Position numbers and translations under genes: made by a program. The notes under the pieces were generated by a model. The model was not told where the DNA came from. It saw nothing but the letters and a program-made list of their open reading frames with translations, and made no database searches. From NCBI GenBank assembly GCA_900542115.1, contig UQMC01000048.1:1-13729 (forward strand): a DNA stretch of 13,729 nt, read 5' to 3'. This DNA comes from an uncultured Oscillibacter sp. (GTDB taxonomy: Bacteria; Bacillota; Clostridia; Oscillospirales; Oscillospiraceae). The stretch's first letter is position 1, and each line of letters begins with the position of its first letter. Of the stretch, positions 6,993-13,729 are shown in pieces.

Positions 6993-8069
6993 ATGTTGAA
7001 GTTTGCAATCATCGGTGCCGGCGCTGGCGGACAGAGTATGGCCGCCATTTTGACCGACAAGGGCTATACCACCAGACTGTATGATATTGATAAGGAGAAG
7101 ATTCACCGTCTTCAGGAGCTGGATACCATTAAGGTCACCGGCGTCATCGAGTGCGAGGCCAAGCCTGCTGTCATCACCGACAGCATCGAGGAGGTCATGA
7201 CGGATGTGGACGTGGTGATGATCGTTTCCACCACGGACGCTCACGGCAGCATTGCTGCGCAGATCAAGCCCTATCTGAAAGATGGCCAGATCGTGATGCT
7301 GAACCCCGGCCACTGCGGCGGCGCACTGGAGATCGCCAATGTGCTGCGCGGTGAGAACGGCTGCGGCAAGGAACTGATCATTGCCGAGGCCGGCGACCTG
7401 ATGTACGGCTGCCGGAGCTATGAGATCGGCAACATCCTGCACACCGGTCTGAAGGTTCATGTCCCCGTGGCAACACTGCCTGCCGGTGATGTGACGAAGC
7501 TGCTGGAGGTACTGGGTCCCATCTTCCCCTGCCTGAAGCCTGCCGCCAACGTGCTGGAAACCGGCTTTGAGGGCGCCGGTGCCATGTTGCACCCCATTCC
7601 CAGCCTCATGAACATCAATAAGATGGACTTGGGCGAGAGCTACGATTATTACATGGAGGGCATTACCCCCCATATTGCCGATATCATCACCGCCTGCGAT
7701 AAGGAGCGGGTAGCCGTGTGCCGTGCACTGGGCGTTGACGCGCTGGACCTGATTTCCATGTTGACCAAGACCTACAAGCTGGAGAAGAAGGACAATCTGT
7801 ATGACCTGATTCAAAGCATCGATTCCTATAGAGCGCTGCGGAACCCCACCACTACCAAGCACCGCTTTATCGTGGAGGATACCATGAGCGGTCTGGTGCC
7901 TCTGGCCTCCGTGGGTCACTCTCTCGGCATTGCCACGCCGATGATGGACTCCTTCGTGAACCTCGCCAGCGCCATCTGCGGCCGTGACTTCTGGACGGAG
8001 GGCCGCACGGCTGAGAAGCTGGGCCTTTCCGGCAAGACTGCCGCCGAGATCCAGGAAATGGTCCGCTGA
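6993..8069 (+). CDS. NAD(P)-dependent octopine/nopaline (opine) dehydrogenase family protein
   Basis: A 358-residue two-domain dehydrogenase. The N-terminal Rossmann fold has GAGAGG at residues 8-13 and Asp31 at the end of the second strand, suggesting NAD(H). The C-terminal octopine-dehydrogenase domain has His200 in MLHPIPSLMN and Asp296 in RFIVEDTMSG. These fall where the family's catalytic His/Asp pair is expected (from memory, His202/Asp297 in Arthrobacter N-(1-carboxylethyl)-norvaline dehydrogenase). Such enzymes interconvert an amino acid plus a 2-oxoacid with an N-(carboxyalkyl) amino acid. The actual substrate and direction are unknown. An in-frame ATG at 6963 exists, but AGGAGGG at 6978-6984 selects the ATG at 6993. 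It is first in a series with a nitroreductase-like gene and an ABC importer. Confidence 0.85.
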   Translation: MLKFAIIGAGAGGQSMAAILTDKGYTTRLYDIDKEKIHRLQELDTIKVTGVIECEAKPAVITDSIEEVMTDVDVVMIVSTTDAHGSIAAQIKPYLKDGQIVMLNPGHCGGALEIANVLRGENGCGKELIIAEAGDLMYGCRSYEIGNILHTGLKVHVPVATLPAGDVTKLLEVLGPIFPCLKPAANVLETGFEGAGAMLHPIPSLMNINKMDLGESYDYYMEGITPHIADIITACDKERVAVCRALGVDALDLISMLTKTYKLEKKDNLYDLIQSIDSYRALRNPTTTKHRFIVEDTMSGLVPLASVGHSLGIATPMMDSFVNLASAICGRDFWTEGRTAEKLGLSGKTAAEIQEMVR

Positions 8070-8090
8070 GACGGGAGAGGGAGAACAAGT

Positions 8091-8603
8091 ATGAATGTCA
8101 TGGAAGCGATGCAGGCCCGCAGAAGCGTGCGGAAGTACCTGCCCCGCAAGGTAGAGGCTGAAAAGCTGCAGGCTGTTTTGGAGTCTGTGCGGCTGACACC
8201 CTCCCGCCACAATGACCAGAATATCCGCGTTATCGCCGTGCAGGACGAGGCTGTGAAAAAGCAGCTTCGGGAGCAGGGTCAGACCCAGCCCATGGTGGAG
8301 GAGGCGGGCGCCGTTCTGGTGTTCTGCGCCACCGGCGCGCTGGACTTTGTGATGCCCTGCGGCCAGTATGGCTACGTGGTGGATATGTCTCTGGCCACCG
8401 GCTTTGCGCTGCTGGAAGCAGCGGAGCAGGGACTGGATACCTGCATTGTCTGCGCATTTGAGGAGGACGCGGTGAAGCGCGTTCTGGGTATCCCCGAGGA
8501 AATGCGGGTGGTGTCCATGATTGCGATGGGCTACGGCGATGATGACAGCTCCCGCAAGCAGAAAAAGGCGCTGGAGGAGATCGTCAGCTACGATCATTTT
8601 TAA
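8091..8603 (+). CDS. Nitroreductase family protein
   Basis: A compact 170-residue member of the FMN-dependent nitroreductase fold. The N-terminal MEAMQARRSVRKYLPRKV (residues 4-21) matches the family's flavin-binding RRSvR start. It is followed by the helix LQAVLESVRLTPSRHNDQN, and later GFALLEAAEQGLDTCIVCAF and VLGIPEEMRVVSMIAMGYG. Members use NAD(P)H to reduce varied substrates, and several act on metabolites rather than nitro compounds. It begins 21 nt after the opine dehydrogenase stop, with a GGGAGAGGGAG site, and is surely co-transcribed. A redox step on the same compound, or supply of cofactor, is inferred only. It is at the short end for the family. Confidence 0.85.
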   Translation: MNVMEAMQARRSVRKYLPRKVEAEKLQAVLESVRLTPSRHNDQNIRVIAVQDEAVKKQLREQGQTQPMVEEAGAVLVFCATGALDFVMPCGQYGYVVDMSLATGFALLEAAEQGLDTCIVCAFEEDAVKRVLGIPEEMRVVSMIAMGYGDDDSSRKQKKALEEIVSYDHF

Positions 8604-8696
8604 GGAAAGATCCCGGCGCATACCCTTCGGTATTATTCGGCAGAGCTGAATTTTACAAGATATCAAGATATTAAGAAAGAAAGAGGGCAAGACAAG

Positions 8697-10283
8697 ATGA
8701 GAAAGAAGTTGCTTCGAATCCTTGCTGCTGCCATGTGCGTCTGCATGGTGGCCACCGCCTGCGGCGGCAGCAACAGCAGCACCAACAGCGGAGATTCCTC
8801 CAACGGGGATGACGCATCTGCTGTCAAGGACAATCTGGTGATCGCGGTCCAGACCGACATGGCGGATAAGGACCCCATCAACGGCAGCACCACCAATGAC
8901 ACCATCAAGATCAAGGCTCAGGTTTATGAGACGCTGATCGAGCGCACCGTTCCCGATCAGGAGTACAAGCCTCTGCTGGCCGAGAAGTGGGAGTTCAACG
9001 ATGACGGTACCGAGCTGACCATCACCCTGCGTGACGGCGTGAAATTCCACAACGGTGAGACCCTGACCGCCGAGGACTGCCTGTTCTCCCTGCAGTGCCT
9101 GCGGGAGAGCGCCAACAAGTCCGTTACCGACCACATGGATCTGGACAAGAGCTATGTGGTGGATGACAAGACCTTCGTGATCGTGATGGATCAGGCCTAT
9201 ATGCCTGTTATCGCCAACCTGTCTTATCCCACCTGCGTTATGTTCAGCAAGAAGGGCTATGAGGATGGCAACGGCGAGTGGGCCAACATGGATATCGGCA
9301 CCGGCCCCTACACCTGGGGTGACTGGTCCATCGGCAACACCGTTGAGCTGAACGCCTTTGATGACTACTATGTCGAGGGTCAGCCCGCCATCAAGAAGGT
9401 GGAGTTCAAGGTCATCTCCGAGGATGGCAACCGCTACATCGAGGTCGAGACCGGCGGCGCTGACATCTGCTACAACCTCTCCGGCGTGGATATCGCCGCT
9501 GCCGAGGCCAACTCCGATGTTCAGCTGTTCCGTGAGTATACCATGGATAACTGCTACCTGAGCTTCAACCAGCGCGAGGAGCCTTTCACCGACGTCCGCG
9601 TCCGTCAGGCTATCGCCTACGCTCTGGACATTGACGGTGCCTGGAACGTGTGCATGGATGGCGTTGGCCAGCCTGCTAAGGGTGTTCTGCCCGACAACGT
9701 GACCGACTCCATCGCCAAGGCGGATTCTCCTTATCACGTGGATTACCCCGTTTACCAGTACAATCTGGAAAAGGCCAAGGAGTTGCTGGCTGAGGCCGGT
9801 TATCCCAACGGCTTCTCCTGCCGCTATCACGTTGGCCATCTGGCTCTGCGTCAGGCCTACGGTGAGTTCTTCGCCAACGCCCTGTCCCAGATCGGTATCA
9901 ACGTTGAGATCGTTGCTCTGGACGCTGCTACCAACGCACAGGCTCTGAAGGTGGAGCACAACTTTGATATCTATACCTGGGGCATTGCTCCCACCAACGG
10001 CGATATCGACTTTGCCAACCGCTTCTTCTACACCGATGCACCCAACAACATCTTCGGCTACAGCGATCCCGAGATGGACGCTATGATCGATGCCGCCGCT
10101 CAGGAGGTCGACACCGCCAAGCGCAGCGAGATGAACGCCGCCATCCAGAAGAAGGTCCTTGATGAGTGCATCATCGTCCCCATCTATCAGCAGGAGGATA
10201 TCCACTGCCTGAGCGCTGCCGTGAAGGGCTTCCGCAATGGTGCTTTCCAGTCTCCTCTGCTGAAGTACTGCTACTTTGAATAA
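8697..10283 (+). CDS. ABC transporter substrate-binding lipoprotein, family 5 (peptide/nickel/opine type)
   Basis: A 528-residue extracellular binding protein. The signal sequence MRKKLLRILAAAMCVCMVATAC ends in a lipobox with Cys22 as the lipidated residue, followed by a Ser/Asn/Asp-rich linker. Family-5 marks include ITLRDGVKFHNGETLTAEDC, DIGTGPYTWGDW and FTDVRVRQAIAYALDI. Such proteins deliver di- or oligopeptides, nickel chelates, opines or related compounds to DppBC-type permeases. Codon use is strongly biased towards C/G-ending codons, suggesting high expression. The 93-nt gap after the nitroreductase gene holds only a weak 5-bp hairpin and AT-rich sequence. The AGAGGG ribosome site is 9 nt before the start. 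The ligand is not predictable from sequence; the preceding opine dehydrogenase makes an opine-like ligand attractive. Confidence 0.93.
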   Translation: MRKKLLRILAAAMCVCMVATACGGSNSSTNSGDSSNGDDASAVKDNLVIAVQTDMADKDPINGSTTNDTIKIKAQVYETLIERTVPDQEYKPLLAEKWEFNDDGTELTITLRDGVKFHNGETLTAEDCLFSLQCLRESANKSVTDHMDLDKSYVVDDKTFVIVMDQAYMPVIANLSYPTCVMFSKKGYEDGNGEWANMDIGTGPYTWGDWSIGNTVELNAFDDYYVEGQPAIKKVEFKVISEDGNRYIEVETGGADICYNLSGVDIAAAEANSDVQLFREYTMDNCYLSFNQREEPFTDVRVRQAIAYALDIDGAWNVCMDGVGQPAKGVLPDNVTDSIAKADSPYHVDYPVYQYNLEKAKELLAEAGYPNGFSCRYHVGHLALRQAYGEFFANALSQIGINVEIVALDAATNAQALKVEHNFDIYTWGIAPTNGDIDFANRFFYTDAPNNIFGYSDPEMDAMIDAAAQEVDTAKRSEMNAAIQKKVLDECIIVPIYQQEDIHCLSAAVKGFRNGAFQSPLLKYCYFE

Positions 10284-10316
10284 TCTCTTTGCAGGCTGAC
10301 GCCTGATAGCGAACGT

Positions 10317-10360
10317 GGAGGGGTGAATTGCGCCTTGTATATTCACCCCTCCTTTTTTAT
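10317..10360 (+). terminator. Rho-independent terminator between binding protein and permease genes
   Basis: GGAGGGGTGAAT (10317-10328) pairs perfectly with ATTCACCCCTCC (10341-10352) around a 12-nt loop, followed directly by TTTTTTAT. It lies 33 nt after the binding-protein stop codon, with same-strand permease genes starting 77 nt further on. No good promoter is visible between 10361 and 10436, so read-through probably feeds the downstream genes at a lower level. Confidence 0.9.
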
Positions 10361-10436
10361 ACCTTAAAACTGCGAAAAATGGCATTTTTGCAAGAAATTT
10401 TGTAGTTTCAGGTGGGAATAGGAGATATGAGTAACT

Positions 10437-11420
10437 ATGCTGAAATACATTGTTAAACGGCTCCTCTGGATCATCCCCGTCCTGATCGGAGTCACGATCA
10501 TCGTTTTTACGATTCTGTACTTCTCTCCCGGTGACCCGGCCTATCTGGCGCTGGGTGACAACGCCACGCCCGAGGCTGTGGAAGCCTACCGCGTGGAAAT
10601 GGGTATCAACGGTACCTACTGGGAGCGTCTTGGCCGGACGTTAGGCGGCCTGCTGAAAGGCGATCTTGGCCTTTCCTACCGTTCCCGTACCCCTGTGCTC
10701 AATGAGCTTCTGGTCCGCTTCAAGGTGACCTTCAACATCTCCGCGTGGAGTATTGTGCTCGGTATCATACTGGGTATATTCTTTGGAATTATCTCGGCAC
10801 TGAAACAGAATACGCTCTGGGACTCCCTTTCAACAGGCTGCGCCCTGTTTGGCATTTCCATGCCTATGTTCTGGCAGGGCTTGATGCTGATTCTGGTGTT
10901 CTCCGTCTGGCTGGGCTGGCTGCCTGCCTCCGGCTACGGCAGCTCTTGGAAGCAGATGATCATGCCGGTCGTCGCACTGGGCGTGAACTCCTCCGCAACC
11001 ATCATGCGTACCACCCGCAGCTCCATGTTGGAGGTCATGCGGCAGGATTACATCCGTACCGCCAAGGCCAAGGGCCAGACCTACTGGGCCGTGGTGATTC
11101 GCCATGCGTTGCGCAATGCCATGATTCCCATTGTCACGGTCATTGGCCTCCAGTTGGGCGTTCTGCTGGCAGGTTCCATCGTTACGGAGGTCATTTTCTC
11201 CATTGCCGGTGTCGGCAAGTATCTGGTGGACTCCATGAACGCCCGTGACTACGCCGCCGTGCAGGGCTGTGTGCTGCTTATCGCGTTTGTGTCCGCAATT
11301 TTGAACCTGATCGTGGATATTATTTACACGTTCATCGACCCCCGTATGAAGACCATGTACGAAAGCTCCAAGGGCGGCTCCGCCCGCGCCAAGAAGAAAG
11401 GAGAGCAGAAGACCGCATGA
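10437..11420 (+). CDS. ABC transporter permease, DppB/GsiC type
   Basis: A 327-residue inner-membrane permease. The N-terminal helix with RLLWIIPVLIGVTIIVFTIL and the SPGDPAYL motif are typical of the DppB class. Several helices follow, and then the cytoplasmic EAA loop near residues 200-225 (DYIRTAKAKGQTYWAVVIRH), which contacts the ATPases. The charged C-terminal tail (SARAKKKGEQKTA) is cytoplasmic. The only ribosome site, GGAG at 10421-10424, is rather far from the ATG at 10437. The last 4 nt overlap the next permease start (ATGA), giving translational coupling. Confidence 0.93.
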   Translation: MLKYIVKRLLWIIPVLIGVTIIVFTILYFSPGDPAYLALGDNATPEAVEAYRVEMGINGTYWERLGRTLGGLLKGDLGLSYRSRTPVLNELLVRFKVTFNISAWSIVLGIILGIFFGIISALKQNTLWDSLSTGCALFGISMPMFWQGLMLILVFSVWLGWLPASGYGSSWKQMIMPVVALGVNSSATIMRTTRSSMLEVMRQDYIRTAKAKGQTYWAVVIRHALRNAMIPIVTVIGLQLGVLLAGSIVTEVIFSIAGVGKYLVDSMNARDYAAVQGCVLLIAFVSAILNLIVDIIYTFIDPRMKTMYESSKGGSARAKKKGEQKTA

Positions 11421-12262
11421 AAAAGCATACCATGCTCTCCGAGATTTGGAGACGCTTTAAAAAGAACAAGCAGGCCATTGTGGGCCTGATCGTCCTGATT
11501 ATCTTCATTTTAGTGGCTATCTTCGCAAAGCAGATCGCACCCTATTGGTATGACGATCAGGATGCCAGCCGCGCCATGATCGGCCCCTGCGCCCAGTATC
11601 CCTTCGGTACGGACAATCTGGGCCGTGACGTGCTGAGCCGCCTGATCTACGGCAGCCGGTATTCCCTGTCCATCGGCTTCCTTGCCGTTGGTATTTCCGT
11701 GCTCACCGGCGGCTTCCTCGGCGTGATCGCCGCATATTATCCCAAGCTGGATAACATCATCATGCGCTGCATGGATCTGTTCATGGCCATTCCTCAGATG
11801 CTGCTGGCTATGTGCATCGTGTCCGCGCTGGGCTCCAGCCTCTTTAACCTGATGCTGGCCGTGGGGCTATCGTCCACGCCGAAATTCGCCCGTGTGGTCC
11901 GTGCCTCGGTGCTGGCTACCCGCGAGCAGGAGTTCGTGGAGGCGGCCCGAGCCATCGGCGCCAGCAACACCCGCATCATTCTGCACCACATTCTGCCTAA
12001 CTCCATTTCCGCGCTGATCGTGCAGGCCACGCTGGCTATGGCCGGTGCCATCATTTCCGCCTCTGCTCTGAGCTTCCTTGGATTCGGCATTCAGGCTCCC
12101 ATGCCTGAGTGGGGCGCCATGCTTTCCGCCGGACGGAAGTACATCCGCACGCAGGCATATCTGACGGTTATCCCTGGCCTTGCTATCATGGTAGTGGTGT
12201 ATGCCCTCAACGTGGTGGGCGACGGTCTGCGGGATTGCCTGGATCCCAGACTAAAGAAGTAA
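11417..12262 (+). CDS. ABC transporter permease, DppC type
   Basis: A 281-residue partner permease. It begins with the family's N-terminal pattern WRRFKKNKQAIVGLIVLIIF, followed by the periplasmic segment FGTDNLGRDVLSRLIYGSR, which is diagnostic of DppC/OppC proteins. The EAA loop is EFVEAARAIGASNTRIILHH, and SALSFLGFGIQAPMPEWG lies near the C-terminus. It pairs with the preceding permease to form the membrane channel. The start overlaps the upstream stop codon, and its AAAGGAGAG site is inside the upstream gene. Confidence 0.94.
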   Translation: MKKHTMLSEIWRRFKKNKQAIVGLIVLIIFILVAIFAKQIAPYWYDDQDASRAMIGPCAQYPFGTDNLGRDVLSRLIYGSRYSLSIGFLAVGISVLTGGFLGVIAAYYPKLDNIIMRCMDLFMAIPQMLLAMCIVSALGSSLFNLMLAVGLSSTPKFARVVRASVLATREQEFVEAARAIGASNTRIILHHILPNSISALIVQATLAMAGAIISASALSFLGFGIQAPMPEWGAMLSAGRKYIRTQAYLTVIPGLAIMVVVYALNVVGDGLRDCLDPRLKK

Positions 12263-12278
12263 GGGAGGAGGAACATCT

Positions 12279-13253
12279 ATGTCTGATAAAATATTAGAGG
12301 TTTCCGACCTCCAAATTCGCTATGTGACGGACGAGGAGACTGTTCGTGCGGTCAATGGCGTGTCCTTCACGCTGGAGCGGGGCGAGAGTATCGGCCTCGT
12401 GGGCGAGACCGGCGCCGGTAAGACCACCACCGCCCTTGGTATCATGGGCCTTGTGCCAGATCCCCCGGGAGAGATCGTGGGCGGCTCCATTCTATTTGAG
12501 GATCAGGACCTTCTGAAGCTGCCGGAAAAGCAGATGCGGGAGATTCGCGGCGGCAAGATCTCCATGATTTTCCAGGACCCCATGACCTCTCTGAACCCCG
12601 TGATGACCGTCGGCGCGCAGATCGCCGAGGTGGTGCTGCTGCACAACAAAATTTCCAAGGCCGAGGCCCGGGAGCGGGCCAAGGAGATGCTGGAGCAGGT
12701 GGGTATCCCCGGCAGCCGGTGCGATGACTATCCCCACCAGTTCTCCGGCGGCATGAAGCAGCGCGTGATGATCGCCATCGCGCTGGCCTGCAGCCCTGAG
12801 CTGCTGATCGCGGACGAGCCTACCACGGCTCTGGACGTGACCATTCAGGCGCAGGTGCTGGAGCTGATGCGGAACCTGAAGAAGGAGTATAACACCTCTC
12901 TGGTTCTCATCACTCACGATCTGGGCGTTGTAGCAAAGATCTGCGACAAGGTGGCTGTGGTGTACGCGGGTGAGATCATTGAGTCCGGCACCCTGAAGGA
13001 CATCTATACTGATAAGCGCCATCCCTATACCATCGGCCTGTTCGACTCTCTGCCGGATATTGAGAACGATGCCGCGACATTGAAGGTCATTCAGGGCTCC
13101 GTGCCCGATCCCTCCAATCTGCCGGAGGGCTGCAAGTTCAATCCCAGATGCCCCTATGCGACCGAGGCGTGCAGAAGCGGCGACATCAAGCCGGTCAAGA
13201 TTTCCGACACCCACATGGTTCGCTGCAACCGCTTCAGTGATACGGAGGTTTGA
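12279..13253 (+). CDS. ABC transporter ATP-binding protein, DppD/OppD type
   Basis: A complete 324-residue ATPase. Walker A is GETGAGKT (residues 42-49), the Q-loop Gln99 is in [10 protein letters not shown], the signature is FSGGMKQR (155-162), Walker B ends in Asp179-Glu180, and the switch His is 213. The C-terminal oligopeptide-transporter extension carries four cysteines ([15 protein letters not shown], then VRC), the pattern linked with an iron-sulfur site in DppD-type proteins. It starts 16 nt after the second permease, behind a strong GGGAGGAGG site. It would form an asymmetric pair with the next gene product to power import. Confidence 0.95.
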   Translation: MSDKILEVSDLQIRYVTDEETVRAVNGVSFTLERGESIGLVGETGAGKTTTALGIMGLVPDPPGEIVGGSILFEDQDLLKLPEKQMREIRGGKISMIFQDPMTSLNPVMTVGAQIAEVVLLHNKISKAEARERAKEMLEQVGIPGSRCDDYPHQFSGGMKQRVMIAIALACSPELLIADEPTTALDVTIQAQVLELMRNLKKEYNTSLVLITHDLGVVAKICDKVAVVYAGEIIESGTLKDIYTDKRHPYTIGLFDSLPDIENDAATLKVIQGSVPDPSNLPEGCKFNPRCPYATEACRSGDIKPVKISDTHMVRCNRFSDTEV

Positions 13254-13255
13254 CA

Positions 13256-13729
13256 ATGGGTGAAATTCTAAGAGTTGAAGACCTGAAAAAATATTTTGCC
13301 ACGAAGAAGGGCACCCTTCACGCGGTGGATGGCGTGACCTTCACTGTGGACGCCGGTAAAACGCTGGGTATCGTGGGCGAGTCCGGCTGCGGCAAGTCCA
13401 CGCTGGGCCGTGTGATTTTGCATCTGCACGAGCGGACAGAGGGCCGTATCGTGTTTCAGGGCGAGGATATTTCCGATGTCAGCAATGCAAAGCTGAAGGA
13501 ACTGCGTAAGGATATGCAGATCATCTTTCAGGACCCTTATGCATCCCTGAATCCCCGTATGTCCATCGGCGACATCATCGCCGAGCCCCTGAAAATCTAT
13601 AAGCTCTGCAATTCAAAGACGGAGCGGGAGAAAAAGGTTCATGAGATCATGGATGTTGTGGGCCTTGCGGAGCGGACGTACTCCCTGTACCCCCACGAGC
13701 TGGACGGCGGCCGCCGTCAGCGTATCGGC
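13256..13729 (+). CDS. ABC transporter ATP-binding protein, DppF/OppF type (partial, cut by the window end)
   Basis: The first 158 residues are present; the frame is open to the last base. Walker A is GESGCGKS (residues 41-48), the Q-loop is [12 protein letters not shown], and the signature region reads [11 protein letters not shown] (146-156), with Asp150 where LSGGQ proteins have Ser. Walker B and the C-terminal domain lie beyond the window. The ATG is 2 nt after the DppD-type stop codon, with GGAGG (13244-13248) inside the end of that gene. It should complete the ABC importer, with one ATPase of each type. Confidence 0.92.
   Translation, partial: MGEILRVEDLKKYFATKKGTLHAVDGVTFTVDAGKTLGIVGESGCGKSTLGRVILHLHERTEGRIVFQGEDISDVSNAKLKELRKDMQIIFQDPYASLNPRMSIGDIIAEPLKIYKLCNSKTEREKKVHEIMDVVGLAERTYSLYPHELDGGRRQRIG

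Noticed and set aside
8613..8640. A small hairpin (ATACC at 8620-8624 with GGTAT at 8629-8633) between the nitroreductase and binding-protein genes, considered as a terminator.
   Set aside because: The stem is only 5 bp and has no T tract behind it, so it should not stop transcription.
6972..10385. An uninterrupted 1137-codon open frame on the minus strand, opposite the dehydrogenase, nitroreductase and binding-protein genes.
   Set aside because: All three plus-strand genes share one codon register, and the antisense frame is exactly codon-aligned with them. It is stopped only by the sense codons TTA, CTA and TCA, which these genes avoid. The translation is a low-complexity mix rich in His, Gly, Val and Leu with no recognisable domain, and the sense proteins are clear family members.
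10427..10456. A 9-codon open frame starting with ATG at 10427 and overlapping the permease start, considered as a leader peptide.
   Set aside because: The GGAG is only 2 nt from its ATG, and nothing in the nine residues suggests attenuation. It is more likely chance.
12492..13256. A 254-codon minus-strand open frame opposite the DppD-type ATPase gene.
   Set aside because: It has the same codon-aligned antisense origin. The ATPase on the other strand has all catalytic motifs.
1..13729. Search for CRISPR arrays, tRNA or rRNA genes, insertion sequences and att-like direct repeats.
   Set aside because: I found no regularly spaced repeats, cloverleaf-like sequences, transposase or integrase genes, or flanking duplications by eye. 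A covariance-model scan would settle small RNAs.

Overview
The window looks like chromosome from a moderately GC-rich anaerobic Clostridia member. An Oscillospiraceae-type gut organism is my guess. The basis is strong Gram-positive ribosome sites, low use of TTA/CTA/TCA codons, a selenium-dependent molybdenum hydroxylase maturation pair, a short Firmicutes-type CstA, and a DppF-type ATPase with an LDGGR signature. This placement is inference; there is no rRNA or other marker gene in the window.

Left half, minus strand (read right to left). A MATE exporter and a MarR regulator form a compact operon (5663 to 3894). Its sigma-A-type promoter is wrapped by a perfect 16-bp inverted repeat, and a hairpin terminator closes it. 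Next, with its own promoter, comes xdhC-yqeB (3776 to 1962), accessory factors for molybdenum hydroxylases; no hydroxylase is in view. Then cstA (1713 to 193), a carbon-starvation-type peptide/pyruvate permease, has its own promoter, a cre-like site and a perfect hairpin terminator. The first 12 codons of another minus-strand gene lie at the left edge.

Right half. A LysR regulator (minus, 6703 to 5765) diverges from a plus-strand gene series. This encodes an octopine/nopaline-dehydrogenase-family enzyme, a small nitroreductase-family flavoprotein, a family-5 solute-binding lipoprotein, two DppB/DppC-type permeases and two DppD/DppF-type ATPases. The last is cut by the window end. The divergent region carries a textbook LysR box (7-bp arms, T-N11-A). 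A strong hairpin terminator lies between the binding-protein gene and the permease genes, which probably sets their relative expression.

Most interesting: the plus-strand cluster can be read as a LysR-controlled system that imports an opine-like compound (an N-(carboxyalkyl) amino acid) or a peptide-like precursor and processes it with an opine dehydrogenase. It resembles the opine metallophore systems (staphylopine type) in pairing an opine dehydrogenase with a family-5 ABC importer. It lacks, within this window, the nicotianamine-synthase-like and racemase genes of those systems. The substrate cannot be read from sequence.
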